NCBI RefSeq assembly: GCF_001650635.1
Contig: NZ_LWQU01000125.1
Location: forward strand, 1 to 52,426
DNA length: 52,426 nucleotides
Direction of reading: 5' to 3'
Origin: Magnetospirillum moscoviense
Lineage (GTDB): Bacteria; Pseudomonadota; Alphaproteobacteria; Rhodospirillales; Magnetospirillaceae
In this document: positions 33,462 to 43,698 of the stretch, one piece after another
Numbering within the stretch: position 1 is the first letter of the stretch
Layout: every line of letters begins with the position of its first letter
Translations under genes and position numbers: made by a program
The notes under the pieces: generated by a model
Told to the model about the DNA's origin: nothing
The model's input: the letters and a program-made list of their open reading frames with translations, nothing else
Databases searched by the model: none

Positions 33462-34516
33462 TCACGCTCGCCCGACAGGTGATGGAGCGACCATGTTAGC
33501 AGACCGATCAGGACAAGGGCGCCGGTTTGATGCAGCGCCGCCAGCCAAATCGCCACCCCCGACAGCAGCGTCGAAATCCCCAGGCCGGCCTGGACCCAGG
33601 CCCAGGCGGCGGCGGCGATCAGCGGGCGGCGGGCGGCGGGGCTTAGCCGCGCCAGATGGGCCCAGGCCGCCGCCAGGCTCAGGCAGGCCAACAAGGTGAG
33701 CGCCAGCACCCGGTGGACATATTGAACGGCGGCCGGGTTTTCGACAGCGTTGACCCAGGCGGGGGCCAGCACCAGCCCGTCGGCCGGAAACAGTCCGCCA
33801 TCCATCAGCGGGAAGGTCGGATGAACCAACCCGGCCTTCAGGCCCGCCACCAGCGCACCCCACCCGACGACGATGACGGCCAGGATGGTCAGGGCGCCCA
33901 CCAGGCGCCGGGCGGTGCGGCGGTCCGGTCCGCCCGCCGTCACCGGCAGACGGTCCAGAACGGTCCACACCAGGGCGGCGAACAGGGCCAGGGCCAGCAG
34001 CAGATGGGCGGCCAGCCGGGCCGGGCTGACCTCGGGCCGGTCGATCAGGCCGCTGGCCACCATGTACCAGCCCAAGGCCCCTTGCGCCGCCCCCAGCAGC
34101 AACAGCAGCGCCAGGCGGCGGGTCAATGGCGCCGGCAGCAGGCCTCGCCAGGCGAACCAGGCCAGCGGAACCGCGAAGGCCAGGCCGATCAGCCGGCCCC
34201 ACAGGCGGTGGACATATTCCAGCCAGAAGATGCCCTGAAAGCCGGCCAGATCCATGGTGGCGTTGACCAAACGGAATTGCGGCGAGGCGCGATACAGGGC
34301 GAAGGCCTCTTCCCACTCGGCGGCCGACAGGGGCGGCAGCAGGTGGTGCGGGTTCCATTCCACCATCGACAGGCCCGAGCCGGTCAGCCGGGTCCACCCG
34401 CCCAGCGCCACCATCACCGCCACTATTGCCGCGCAGACCACCAGCCACGTCGTCACCGGATCGGCGGGGCGCGAACGAGCGGTCAAGGAGGCGGGGGCAC
34501 AACGGGCGATATGCAA
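33458..34516 (-). CDS. ctaA: Heme A synthase (COX15/CtaA family)
   Basis: 352-residue membrane protein with about eight transmembrane helices. It oxidises heme O to heme A for aa3-type cytochrome oxidase. Hallmarks are GGWTRLTGSGLSMVEWNP, the heme-ligand segments LEYVHRLWGR and AAHLLLA, and YVHRVLA and ALHQTGAL in the second half. The start is unclear: TTG at 34516 with GAGGG upstream gives the usual N-terminus (HIARCAPASL...). An open frame continues to 34597. Confidence 0.92.
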   Translation of the reverse strand: MHIARCAPASLTARSRPADPVTTWLVVCAAIVAVMVALGGWTRLTGSGLSMVEWNPHHLLPPLSAAEWEEAFALYRASPQFRLVNATMDLAGFQGIFWLEYVHRLWGRLIGLAFAVPLAWFAWRGLLPAPLTRRLALLLLLGAAQGALGWYMVASGLIDRPEVSPARLAAHLLLALALFAALVWTVLDRLPVTAGGPDRRTARRLVGALTILAVIVVGWGALVAGLKAGLVHPTFPLMDGGLFPADGLVLAPAWVNAVENPAAVQYVHRVLALTLLACLSLAAAWAHLARLSPAARRPLIAAAAWAWVQAGLGISTLLSGVAIWLAALHQTGALVLIGLLTWSLHHLSGERE

Positions 34517-34578
34517 AGGACCCTCGTGGCGTGGGGATAAGCAGGGATATTGGAAGAGGGTGGCACCCTTGCAAGCCA

Positions 34579-34607
34579 TTGGCCCGGACATCCGCACATG
34601 CTATGGT
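34579..34607 (+). promoter_or_regulatory. Candidate extended -10 promoter for msbA
   Basis: TTGGCC (34579-34584), 17-bp spacer, TATGGT (34602-34607) preceded by TGC, giving an extended -10 (TGnTATGGT). It lies in the divergent gap between ctaA and msbA, about 20 bases before the proposed GTG start. Confidence 0.3.
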
Positions 34608-34628
34608 CCCGGCCCAAACCGCCAGACC

Positions 34629-36434
<1,806 letters not shown>

Positions 36435-36446
36435 GGAGCGACGGCG

Positions 36447-37154
36447 ATGGGGCTGGCCAAGCAGATCGGGAAAAGCGAAACCTTGCGCGGGACACTGTGC
36501 TGGCTGGTCTCGCTTTACATCCGTCTGCTCTATGCTACGGGATCGTGGCAGGTGGTTCGCGGCGACATCCCCGCCTCGTTCTGGGACCAGGGCAAGCCGT
36601 TCATCCTGTCCTTCTGGCACGGCCGCATCCTGATGATGATGAAGTGCTGGCGGCCCGGTGTCCCCATCAGCATGCTGATCAGCCAGCACCGCGACGGCCT
36701 GCTGATCGCCCGCACCGTCGCCCATTTCGGCATCAAGACCGTGGCCGGCTCGACCACGCGCGGCGGCGGCAACGCCTTGCGCGGCTTGTTGAAGATGCTG
36801 AAGGGCGGCGAATGCATCGGCATCACCCCCGATGGCCCCAAGGGGCCGCGCATGCGGGCCAGCGCCGGCTTCATCAACATCGCCCGGCTGTCGGGTTGTC
36901 CGATCATTCCGGTCGCCTATTCGGCAAGGCGGCGGCGGCTGTTGCGGTCGTGGGACCGCTTTCTGATTCCGTGGCCGTTTTCCGGCGGTGTCTTCGTGTG
37001 GGGCGAGCCGATGCATGTCAGTGCCGATTCCGATATCGAGGAATGTCGGCTGCTGCTGGAGGAACGGATGATTGCGGTGACCGACGAGGCCGACCAATTG
37101 GCCGGCGTCGAAACGGTGGCTCCCGCCGATCCGCTGCCGGGGACGGCGCCATGA
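36447..37154 (+). CDS. Lysophospholipid acyltransferase-family protein (DUF374)
   Basis: 235 residues. ILSFWHGRILMM corresponds to the HX4 catalytic region and GECIGITPDGPKGPRM is the hallmark of the DUF374 subgroup, commonly found next to waaA/lpxK. It probably transfers an acyl chain in lipid A or a related glycolipid, but substrate is not established. An N-terminal hydrophobic segment suggests membrane attachment. Good Shine-Dalgarno AGGGAG. Its TGA overlaps the waaA ATG. Confidence 0.9.
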   Translation: MGLAKQIGKSETLRGTLCWLVSLYIRLLYATGSWQVVRGDIPASFWDQGKPFILSFWHGRILMMMKCWRPGVPISMLISQHRDGLLIARTVAHFGIKTVAGSTTRGGGNALRGLLKMLKGGECIGITPDGPKGPRMRASAGFINIARLSGCPIIPVAYSARRRRLLRSWDRFLIPWPFSGGVFVWGEPMHVSADSDIEECRLLLEERMIAVTDEADQLAGVETVAPADPLPGTAP

Positions 37155-38428
37155 TCCACGCCCTTTATCGCGCCTTGTCGATCGCCGGCGGCCCGCTGAT
37201 CGACGTCTTCTTGAAACGCCGCATGTTGAAGGGTAAGGAAGACCCGGCGCGGGCCGGCGAACGCAGGGGCTTGGCCTCGCTGGCCCGGCCTGACGGGCCG
37301 TTGGTGTGGCTGCATGCCGCCTCGGTCGGGGAATCGCTGTCCTTGCTGCCGCTGATCGAGCGGCTTTTGGACGGCGGCCGCCTCAGGGTCCTGGTCACCA
37401 CCGGCACCGTCACCTCGGCCCGCCTGATGGCCGAGCGGCTGCCCGCCGGCGCCGTTCACCAGTTCGTTCCGGTCGATCGCCCGGCCTGGGTCCGCCGCTT
37501 CCTCGACCATTGGCGCCCCGGCTTGGTGCTGTGGGCCGAATCCGATTTCTGGCCGAACCTGCTGGCCGAGATCGGCAAGCGTCACGTGCCGCTGATCCTG
37601 GTCCAGGGCCGGATGTCGGCACGGTCCTTCGCCGGCTGGAGCCGCGCGCCGGGCTTCATCGCCCGGGTGCTGGCCGATTTCACCCTGTGCCTGGGCCAGA
37701 CCCCGGCCGACGTCGAACGCCTGGTTCAACTGGGTGCGCAGGACGCCCGCTGCCTGGGCAACCTGAAGCTGGCCGTGCCGCCCTTGCCGTGCGAGCCCGC
37801 CGAACTGGCCGCCTTGAAGGAACAGATCGGCGACCGGCCGGTGTGGCTGGCCTCGTCGACCCATCCGGGCGAGGAGGCCGTCGCCGCCCGTGTCCATCGA
37901 ACGCTGGCCGAACGGCTGCCCGGCCTGTTGACCATCATCGTGCCGCGCCACCCCGAGCGCGGCCCCGAGGTCCTGGGCGAGGTCAAAGCGCTGGGATTGC
38001 AGGTGTCGTTGCGCTCGGCCGGCGAGGCGCCCGACCGGGCGATCCTGGTCGCCGACACCATGGGCGAGTTGGGGCTGTTCTACCGCCTGGCTCCGGTGGT
38101 GTTCATGGGCAAGAGCCTGACCGTCGAGGGCGGCCAGAATCCGTTCGAGCCGGCCCGGCTGGGGGCGGCGGTGCTGTTCGGCCCGCGCATGAGCAATTTT
38201 CCCGACATGGCCCCGGCCATGCTGGCCGCCGACGCGGCCTGTCAGGTCGCCGACCAGGACCAGTTGGCCGAAGCGGTCGGCCGCTTGCTGGCCGACCCGG
38301 CGGTCGCGCGGGCCATGGGCGCCCGCGCCCTGGCCTGGGCCGAGGCCGAGGCCGGTGCCCTGGATCAGGTGATGGGCGCCCTGGCGCCGTTCATCGCGGC
38401 AGTGGAGGGCAGCGATGCGCGCCCCTGA
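37151..38428 (+). CDS. waaA: 3-deoxy-D-manno-octulosonic acid (Kdo) transferase
   Basis: 425 residues, GT-B glycosyltransferase that adds Kdo to lipid IVA. Typical blocks are VWLHAASVGES (with the catalytic Glu), VTTGTVTSARLM, FVPVDRPAWVRRFLDHWRP, WAESDFWPNLL and GGQNPFEPARLG. A membrane-associated N-terminus precedes them. It starts within the stop of the DUF374 gene and overlaps lpxK by 14 bases, so this is one operon. Confidence 0.96.
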   Translation: MIHALYRALSIAGGPLIDVFLKRRMLKGKEDPARAGERRGLASLARPDGPLVWLHAASVGESLSLLPLIERLLDGGRLRVLVTTGTVTSARLMAERLPAGAVHQFVPVDRPAWVRRFLDHWRPGLVLWAESDFWPNLLAEIGKRHVPLILVQGRMSARSFAGWSRAPGFIARVLADFTLCLGQTPADVERLVQLGAQDARCLGNLKLAVPPLPCEPAELAALKEQIGDRPVWLASSTHPGEEAVAARVHRTLAERLPGLLTIIVPRHPERGPEVLGEVKALGLQVSLRSAGEAPDRAILVADTMGELGLFYRLAPVVFMGKSLTVEGGQNPFEPARLGAAVLFGPRMSNFPDMAPAMLAADAACQVADQDQLAEAVGRLLADPAVARAMGARALAWAEAEAGALDQVMGALAPFIAAVEGSDARP

Positions 38429-39389
38429 TTTCTGGCACCATGACGGGACGTTGGCCCGACTGTTGTCGCCGCTATCGGCTCTTTATGCCTGGGGCGGCGC
38501 TCAGAAGTTGGTCGGCGCCCAGCCGGTGCGGGCCAAGATGCCGGTGATCTGCGTCGGCAACATCGTCGCCGGCGGGGCCGGCAAGACCCCGGTGGTCGCC
38601 GCCCTGGTCGAGCGGCTGAAGGCGCGCGGGCGCCAGCCCCATATCCTGACCCGCGGCTATGGCGGCACCGAGGCCGGCCCGCGCGCCGTCGACCCGACCC
38701 GACACGACGCCACCCGCGTCGGCGACGAGGCGCTGCTGCTATCGACGGTGGCGCCCACCTGGGTGGCCCGGTGGCGGCCCGACGGCGCCGCCGCCGCCGC
38801 CGACATGGGGGCCGACCTTCTGGTGATGGATGACGGTTTCCAGAATGGCACTCTGGTCAAGGACCTGTCCTTGGTGGTGATCGATGGCGGCTACGGCTTC
38901 GGCAATCGCCGGGTGATCCCGGCCGGTCCCTGCCGCGAGCCGATCGCCACCGGCCTGGCCCGCGCCGACGCCGTGGTGATGGTCGGCGACGACCGCACCG
39001 GCGCTGCCAGCCTGGTGGGTGATAAACCGTTGCTGCGGGCCCGGCTGGTGCCCGGCCCCGAGGCGGCGCTGCTGCAGGGCCGCGACCTGGTCGCCTTTGC
39101 CGGTATCGGCCGCCCCGACAAGTTCTTCGACACCGTCGAAGGATGCGGCGGTCGGATCGTCGCCGCCCATTCCTTCCCCGACCACCACCCCTATAGCCGT
39201 GCCGACATCGAGGAATTGTTGGAGGCCGCGCGGGCCGCGGACGCCTTGGCCGTCACCACCGCCAAGGATGCGGTGCGGGTGCCGGAAGATCTGCGCGCAT
39301 TGCTGACGGTGTTGACGGTGCGGCTGGTCTGGTACGATACCGGGGCGTTGGATCGTCTGTTGGCTCCCGTGCTGGATCATCAATCGTGA
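38415..39389 (+). CDS. lpxK: Tetraacyldisaccharide 4'-kinase
   Basis: 324 residues. It phosphorylates the 4' position of the lipid A disaccharide. The P-loop is GGAGKTP (53-59) after VGNIVA; ILTRGYGG, GDEALLL and MDDGFQN are conserved family motifs. It lies between waaA and lpxL with overlaps at both ends, indicating translational coupling. Confidence 0.96.
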   Translation: MRAPDFWHHDGTLARLLSPLSALYAWGGAQKLVGAQPVRAKMPVICVGNIVAGGAGKTPVVAALVERLKARGRQPHILTRGYGGTEAGPRAVDPTRHDATRVGDEALLLSTVAPTWVARWRPDGAAAAADMGADLLVMDDGFQNGTLVKDLSLVVIDGGYGFGNRRVIPAGPCREPIATGLARADAVVMVGDDRTGAASLVGDKPLLRARLVPGPEAALLQGRDLVAFAGIGRPDKFFDTVEGCGGRIVAAHSFPDHHPYSRADIEELLEAARAADALAVTTAKDAVRVPEDLRALLTVLTVRLVWYDTGALDRLLAPVLDHQS

Positions 39390-40276
39390 GGTTGTTGTCG
39401 AAAACCGCCCGTCAGCGGGCCGAGGCGCTGCTGGTCCGTTTCGTCTTCGCCCTGTTCGGCCTGCTGCCGGTCGATGCCGCCTCGGCGGTCGGCGGTGCCG
39501 TCGGGCGCTGGATCGGCCCGCGCCTGAAGGTGTCCAATGTCGCCCGACGCAACCTGGCCCAGGCCTTCCCCGATTGGGACCGGGCCGCCATCGAGGCGAC
39601 TTTGGTGCGGGTATGGGACAATCTGGGGCGGGTTGCCGCAGAGTTCCCCCACATCGACTACCTGATCGCCAACCGTCTGGAAATCGTCGGAATCGAGAAC
39701 ATCCACGCGATGCGCGACGATGGCCTGCCCGGTCTGTTCTTTTCGGCCCATTTCGGTAATTGGGAACTGGGGACCGGCGCGGCCGGCCTGCAAGGCTTGC
39801 CGCTGACCCTGGTCTATCGTGCCGCCAACAATCCGTGGGTGGAAGACATCTATCGCAAGGGACGCACCGTGTCGTCGCAGGCCGGCCAGATCCAGAAGGG
39901 GTCGGACGGCGCGCGCGAGATCATGACGGTGCTGAAAGGTGGCGGCCATATCGCCATGCTGGTCGATCAGAAAATGAATGACGGCATCAAGGTGCCGTTC
40001 TTCGGGCGCGACGCCATGACCGCCTCGGCGGTGGCTCGTTTCGCGCTGAAGTTCAAATGCCCGGTGGTGCCAACCAAGGTCGAGCGCCTGCGGGGCGCCC
40101 ATTTCCGCCTGATCGTGCTGCCGCCGATGGACCTGCCGGACAGTGGCGACGCCCATGCCGACACCTTGGACATCATGACGCGCATCAACGCCATCATCGA
40201 GGATTGGGTCCGCGCCGATCCCGGACGGTGGCTTTGGCTGCACAAGCGCTGGCCTGATCATACGAAATCCGAATGA
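39386..40276 (+). CDS. Lipid A late acyltransferase (LpxL/HtrB family)
   Basis: 296 residues. It adds a secondary acyl chain to Kdo2-lipid IVA. The HX4E catalytic pair is His122 and Glu127 in AHFGNWE; DQKMNDGIKVPFFGR and the C-terminal WLWLHKRWP are typical. An N-terminal hydrophobic helix anchors it. The GTG start overlaps the lpxK stop. Whether it is LpxL or LpxM-like in specificity cannot be told. Its stop codon lies in the loop of a hairpin (40265-40289). Confidence 0.93.
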   Translation: MRLLSKTARQRAEALLVRFVFALFGLLPVDAASAVGGAVGRWIGPRLKVSNVARRNLAQAFPDWDRAAIEATLVRVWDNLGRVAAEFPHIDYLIANRLEIVGIENIHAMRDDGLPGLFFSAHFGNWELGTGAAGLQGLPLTLVYRAANNPWVEDIYRKGRTVSSQAGQIQKGSDGAREIMTVLKGGGHIAMLVDQKMNDGIKVPFFGRDAMTASAVARFALKFKCPVVPTKVERLRGAHFRLIVLPPMDLPDSGDAHADTLDIMTRINAIIEDWVRADPGRWLWLHKRWPDHTKSE

Positions 40277-40289
40277 CCCATTCGGATTT
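40265..40289 (+). terminator. Hairpin enclosing the lpxL-type stop codon
   Basis: AAATCCGAA (40265-40273), loop TGACCCA containing the stop TGA (40274-40276), TTCGGATTT (40281-40289). Perfect 9-bp stem, no following T-run. It directly precedes dispersed repeat copy 4. Confidence 0.55.
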
Positions 40290-40310
40290 GGTATGCGGCG
40301 CCCATAGGCC

Positions 40311-40352
40311 GCGGCCAAGCGAACCGGAGGTTCGCGCTAAGGCAGAGGGGCG
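40311..40352 (+). repeat. Dispersed structured repeat, copy 4
   Basis: GCGGCCAAG is followed by hairpin GCGAACC-GGA-GGTTCGC (40319-40335), then a diverged tail (GCTAAGGCAGAGGGGCG). Upstream GCGGC/GCCGC pairing (about 40295-40313) gives the first hairpin. It lies between two convergent genes and their terminator hairpins. Confidence 0.65.
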
Positions 40353-40353
40353 A

Positions 40354-40378
40354 GAATAGAAAAGGCGGCTCAGCCGCC
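40354..40378 (-). terminator. Intrinsic terminator with the stop codon as loop
   Basis: On the minus strand GGCGGC-TGA-GCCGCC is followed by TTTTCTATT. The 3-base loop is exactly the TGA stop (40370-40372) of the receiver-phosphatase gene. Confidence 0.75.
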
Positions 40379-41533
40379 CAGCCACAGGACGGAAACGTCG
40401 TCGGCGAAGGTGACGCCGCGCTGTGCCATATCCGGCAAAAGCCCCGTGACATCGCCGGCCGTCTTCAATTCGGCGGCCAGTTCCATCACGGCCTCTTCAC
40501 CCAGATGCTTGCCGGTGGGGTCGGCGGCCTCGCTTAGTCCGTCGCTGTACAGCATCAGGGCGGCGCCCTTCGGAAAGGCCAGTTCGACATTGCCGTAAAC
40601 GGTGGCCCGGCGCACCCCCAGAGGCAGCGACGAGGCCGGGTGCAAGCGGGCGCGCCCGTCGGGGGCGATCACGATCGGCGCGGTGGCCCCGGCCGAACTG
40701 AAGACCAATGTTTCGGCCACGGTATCGCACACCGCGTACAGCATGGTGGCGAACTGGCCGCGCGGCAGGACATCGACCAGCGATTCGTTCAGCCGGGTCA
40801 GCAGCGCCGCCGGATCGGCGCCGGGGCCGCTGCCCAAGATGACGTGCAAGCGGAAGGTATTGATGGCCGCGGCGACGCCGTGGCCGGAAAAGTCGGCCAA
40901 CCACACGGCAAACCGTTGGGAATCCAGCGGGAACCAGCCCCACAGATCGCCGCTGACCTCCGAGGATGGGCGGGTTACGGCGGCAAGGTGGCGACCATAG
41001 CGGCGCGCGCACGATTCCAACTGGTCTGCCGACGGCAGCAGGGCGGCCTGCATCGCGGTGGCGATGGCGAGATCTTGCTGCAGGCGGTCGCGATAGGTCT
41101 TCAGGCTCTGCATCATGAGACGGTTGCGCAGATGCACGCCGACCCGGGCGGTCAGTTCGCGGCGGTCGATGGGCTTGGCGACATAGTCGGTGGCGCCGCG
41201 ATCGAAGGCCCGCGCCCGGTCGTCGGAATCGTTTAAGGCAGTGGTGACGAGGACCGGAATGTCGGCCCAGTCGGGATTGGCGCGGAAGCGGGTCAGGAAC
41301 TCCAGCCCGTCCATGCGCGGCATCATGATGTCCAGCAAGACGATGTCGGGCATCTGCCGAGCCACCCGGTCCAGTGCTTCCACGCCGTCGGCGGCGGTGT
41401 CGATGCGGCCGATCCCCTGGGTTTCCAGCAAGACGAACATCAGCTCCCGATTGATCGGGGTGTCGTCCACCACCAGGGCGGTGCAGTCCGAGAATTCCTG
41501 TTGGCCTTGGGGCGGCGGCATCGTGGGTTCCAT
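40370..41533 (-). CDS. Response regulator with PP2C-type (SpoIIE) phosphatase output
   Basis: 387 residues. The N-terminal receiver (about 15-135) has acidic pocket DD (23-24), phosphoacceptor Asp68 (LLDIMMPRMDG), and the switch Thr and Lys (VTTALND, VAKPID). A short helical linker leads to a PPM/SpoIIE serine phosphatase domain with SGDLWGWF, DFSGHGVAAA, YSDGLSEA and DDVSVLWL, the metal-binding aspartates. Such proteins often reverse phosphorylation of anti-sigma antagonists in partner-switching. It is divergent from a histidine kinase, a likely partner. Start ATG 41533 chosen; ATG 41521 or TTG 41584 are alternatives. Confidence 0.92.
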   Translation of the reverse strand: MEPTMPPPQGQQEFSDCTALVVDDTPINRELMFVLLETQGIGRIDTAADGVEALDRVARQMPDIVLLDIMMPRMDGLEFLTRFRANPDWADIPVLVTTALNDSDDRARAFDRGATDYVAKPIDRRELTARVGVHLRNRLMMQSLKTYRDRLQQDLAIATAMQAALLPSADQLESCARRYGRHLAAVTRPSSEVSGDLWGWFPLDSQRFAVWLADFSGHGVAAAINTFRLHVILGSGPGADPAALLTRLNESLVDVLPRGQFATMLYAVCDTVAETLVFSSAGATAPIVIAPDGRARLHPASSLPLGVRRATVYGNVELAFPKGAALMLYSDGLSEAADPTGKHLGEEAVMELAAELKTAGDVTGLLPDMAQRGVTFADDVSVLWLGG

Positions 41534-41755
41534 GGATCGGACGCGGTCTGGCGCGATGGTGCCCTGCCGCCGGTTGCGTGACAAGGCTCATGACCAAAAC
41601 GGTTGGAATGTCGCCGCTCGCCCCCGTTCACCAGGACGGTTCGGGGGGGGCGAACGGCGGAAATGGCCTCTATTCCTTCGTCGGATCGTGGCTATATTGA
41701 TCGGGATAGGATCGGTGTGGGCCGGTCGGCGGGAAAGGCCAAGGCGGAGCAGGCG

Positions 41756-43639
41756 ATGCCGGGTTCAGCAGGGTGGGCGAGGGGACTGGCGCGGGCGGCG
41801 GCGCTGGTGCTGGTTCTGGCCGTGTCTTTGGCGCGGGCTTGGCCCGCCGCGGCCGACCCGTTCGAGCGGACGGTGCTGGTGATTTCCTCGTTCGGCAAGG
41901 ATTTGCCGGCCCAAGCCGCCTTCGAGCGCGGGCTGGACAAGGGGCTGTCCTACCGTGCCGGCAAGAACCGGGTATTCTTTGAGTTTCTTGACAGTCCGCG
42001 TCTGCCGCTCGGTCAATCCCAGCCGGCGCTGGCGCAAATGATCGAGCGTAAATATCAAGGAATTCGCTTCGACGCGGTGGTCGCCTGGGCCGAGCCGGCG
42101 GCGGCGCTGGTATCGACGCTTCGCCCCCTTTTCGCCGATTCCGCCCTGCATCTGGCCGAGGTGCCGCCGGCGGCGATGGGGCGGCTGAACCTGCTGGACG
42201 CCACCGGGCACGGTTTTCCCGCCGACTTCGCAGCCTCGTTGGCCGAGGCTTTGCGCCTGACCCAGGCAACCAAGGTGGTGGCGGTCGGCGAGTCCAATCC
42301 GATCGGCACCCCCCGCTTGCAATGGTTCCGTCAGGGCATGAAAGAGGTGGCCCCCAGGGTCGAGGTCGAGGAATGGACCGACCTGCCGTTCGGCCAGGTC
42401 CTCGAGCAGGCGGCGAGGTTGCCGAAGGGCACCTTGATTTTCTATCTGCTGCGGTTCGTCGATGAGAACGGTGCCAGCCAGACTCCGTTCGAATTGGCTC
42501 GCAGGCTGGCCGAGAAAAGTTCGGTGCCGGTGTTCTCGCCGTGGGAATCGCTGATGGGAAGCGGTGTCGTCGGCGGCCATGTCCTCAGCGTCGAAGTCCT
42601 GGCGGAGAACATCGCTGCGGCCATCGCCGCTTCCGATCATCCGGCCGGGCAAAAGCCGGCCCAGCGCTTTTCCTATGACTGGCGCCAGGTCGAACGCTGG
42701 GGGCTGGGCGACCTGGTGCAAAATCCCGAAGCGGTGATCTTGAACCGTCAGCCTAGTGTGTTGCAGCAGTACCGCTGGCATATCGCCGTCGTGGCGTCGT
42801 TCATCCTGGCGCTGTCGATCCTGTCGGCGTTTCTGACCCGGGCGCTCCGCCTTCGCGCGCGGGCGATGGCCGAGTTGGCGGCCGAGCGGGCGATGCTGGC
42901 CGACCGGGTGCGTGAACGGACCGAGGAACTGGCGGCGTCGAACGCCGAGCTGGAACAGTTCGCCTATGCCATCTCGCACGATCTGCGCCAGCCTTTGCGC
43001 ATGGTCAGCAACTTCGTCACCCTGCTGGGCCGGCAATTGGGCGACCGGCTGGACGACGAGGCCCGGTCGTTCGTCGGCTTCGCCGTCGAGGGGGCCAAGC
43101 GAATGGATCGGATGATCCTGTCGCTGTTGGAATATTCCCGCGTCGGCCATCAGGCGCAGGCCAGTGAATGGATCGAATCCAAGGATTCGCTGGATCAGGT
43201 TCTGCGGTTCCTGGGACCGGCGATTGCCGAGTGTGGGGCGAAGATATCGGTCACCGGCACCTGGCCGCGCCTGCTGGTGCCCCGCGACGCCTTCGAGCGG
43301 GTGCTGCTGAACCTGATCGGCAACGCCATCAAATATCGCCAGAAGGGGAGGACCCCGAACATCCAGGTCCGCGCCGAGCGCCATCAGGCCGGGTGGTGCA
43401 TCGCGGTGGCCGACGACGGAATCGGCATCGAGGATGGCGGCGAGCGCCTGTTCAAGGTCTTCCAGCGGCTGGTTCCCGCAGATGCTTATGAAGGAACCGG
43501 GGTTGGCCTGGCCCTGTGCCGTCGTTTGGTCGACCAGATGGGCGGCAATATCTGGATGGAATCGGCGGGCCTGGGCCAAGGCACCACCTTCCATTTCACC
43601 GTTCCCGAGGCCCAGCCTTCGGCCGCATCGGCTGCGTGA
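41756..43639 (+). CDS. Sensor histidine kinase with periplasmic ABC-binding-protein-like sensor
   Basis: 627 residues. A signal or anchor helix (~11-33) leads into a ~300-residue periplasmic region starting FERTVLVISSFGKDLPAQ, resembling the ABC_sub_bind-type sensor domain (GFPADFAASLAEAL, VFSPWESLMGSGVVGGHVLS). Transmembrane helix 2 is about 342-364, followed by a short coiled coil, HisKA with His408 (YAISHDLRQPLRMVSN) and a HATPase (NLIGNAIKYRQ, DDGIGIE, GTGVGLALCRRLV). It carries no receiver; the divergent receiver-PP2C protein is the obvious candidate partner. ATG 41756 with GGAG is chosen ahead of the signal segment; the frame is open upstream. Confidence 0.9.
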   Translation: MPGSAGWARGLARAAALVLVLAVSLARAWPAAADPFERTVLVISSFGKDLPAQAAFERGLDKGLSYRAGKNRVFFEFLDSPRLPLGQSQPALAQMIERKYQGIRFDAVVAWAEPAAALVSTLRPLFADSALHLAEVPPAAMGRLNLLDATGHGFPADFAASLAEALRLTQATKVVAVGESNPIGTPRLQWFRQGMKEVAPRVEVEEWTDLPFGQVLEQAARLPKGTLIFYLLRFVDENGASQTPFELARRLAEKSSVPVFSPWESLMGSGVVGGHVLSVEVLAENIAAAIAASDHPAGQKPAQRFSYDWRQVERWGLGDLVQNPEAVILNRQPSVLQQYRWHIAVVASFILALSILSAFLTRALRLRARAMAELAAERAMLADRVRERTEELAASNAELEQFAYAISHDLRQPLRMVSNFVTLLGRQLGDRLDDEARSFVGFAVEGAKRMDRMILSLLEYSRVGHQAQASEWIESKDSLDQVLRFLGPAIAECGAKISVTGTWPRLLVPRDAFERVLLNLIGNAIKYRQKGRTPNIQVRAERHQAGWCIAVADDGIGIEDGGERLFKVFQRLVPADAYEGTGVGLALCRRLVDQMGGNIWMESAGLGQGTTFHFTVPEAQPSAASAA

Positions 43640-43698
43640 CAGCGCCCCCATTCCGGGCTACTGATTGTGTCGAATCGTGTATCGACCGGAGCGGAAGA

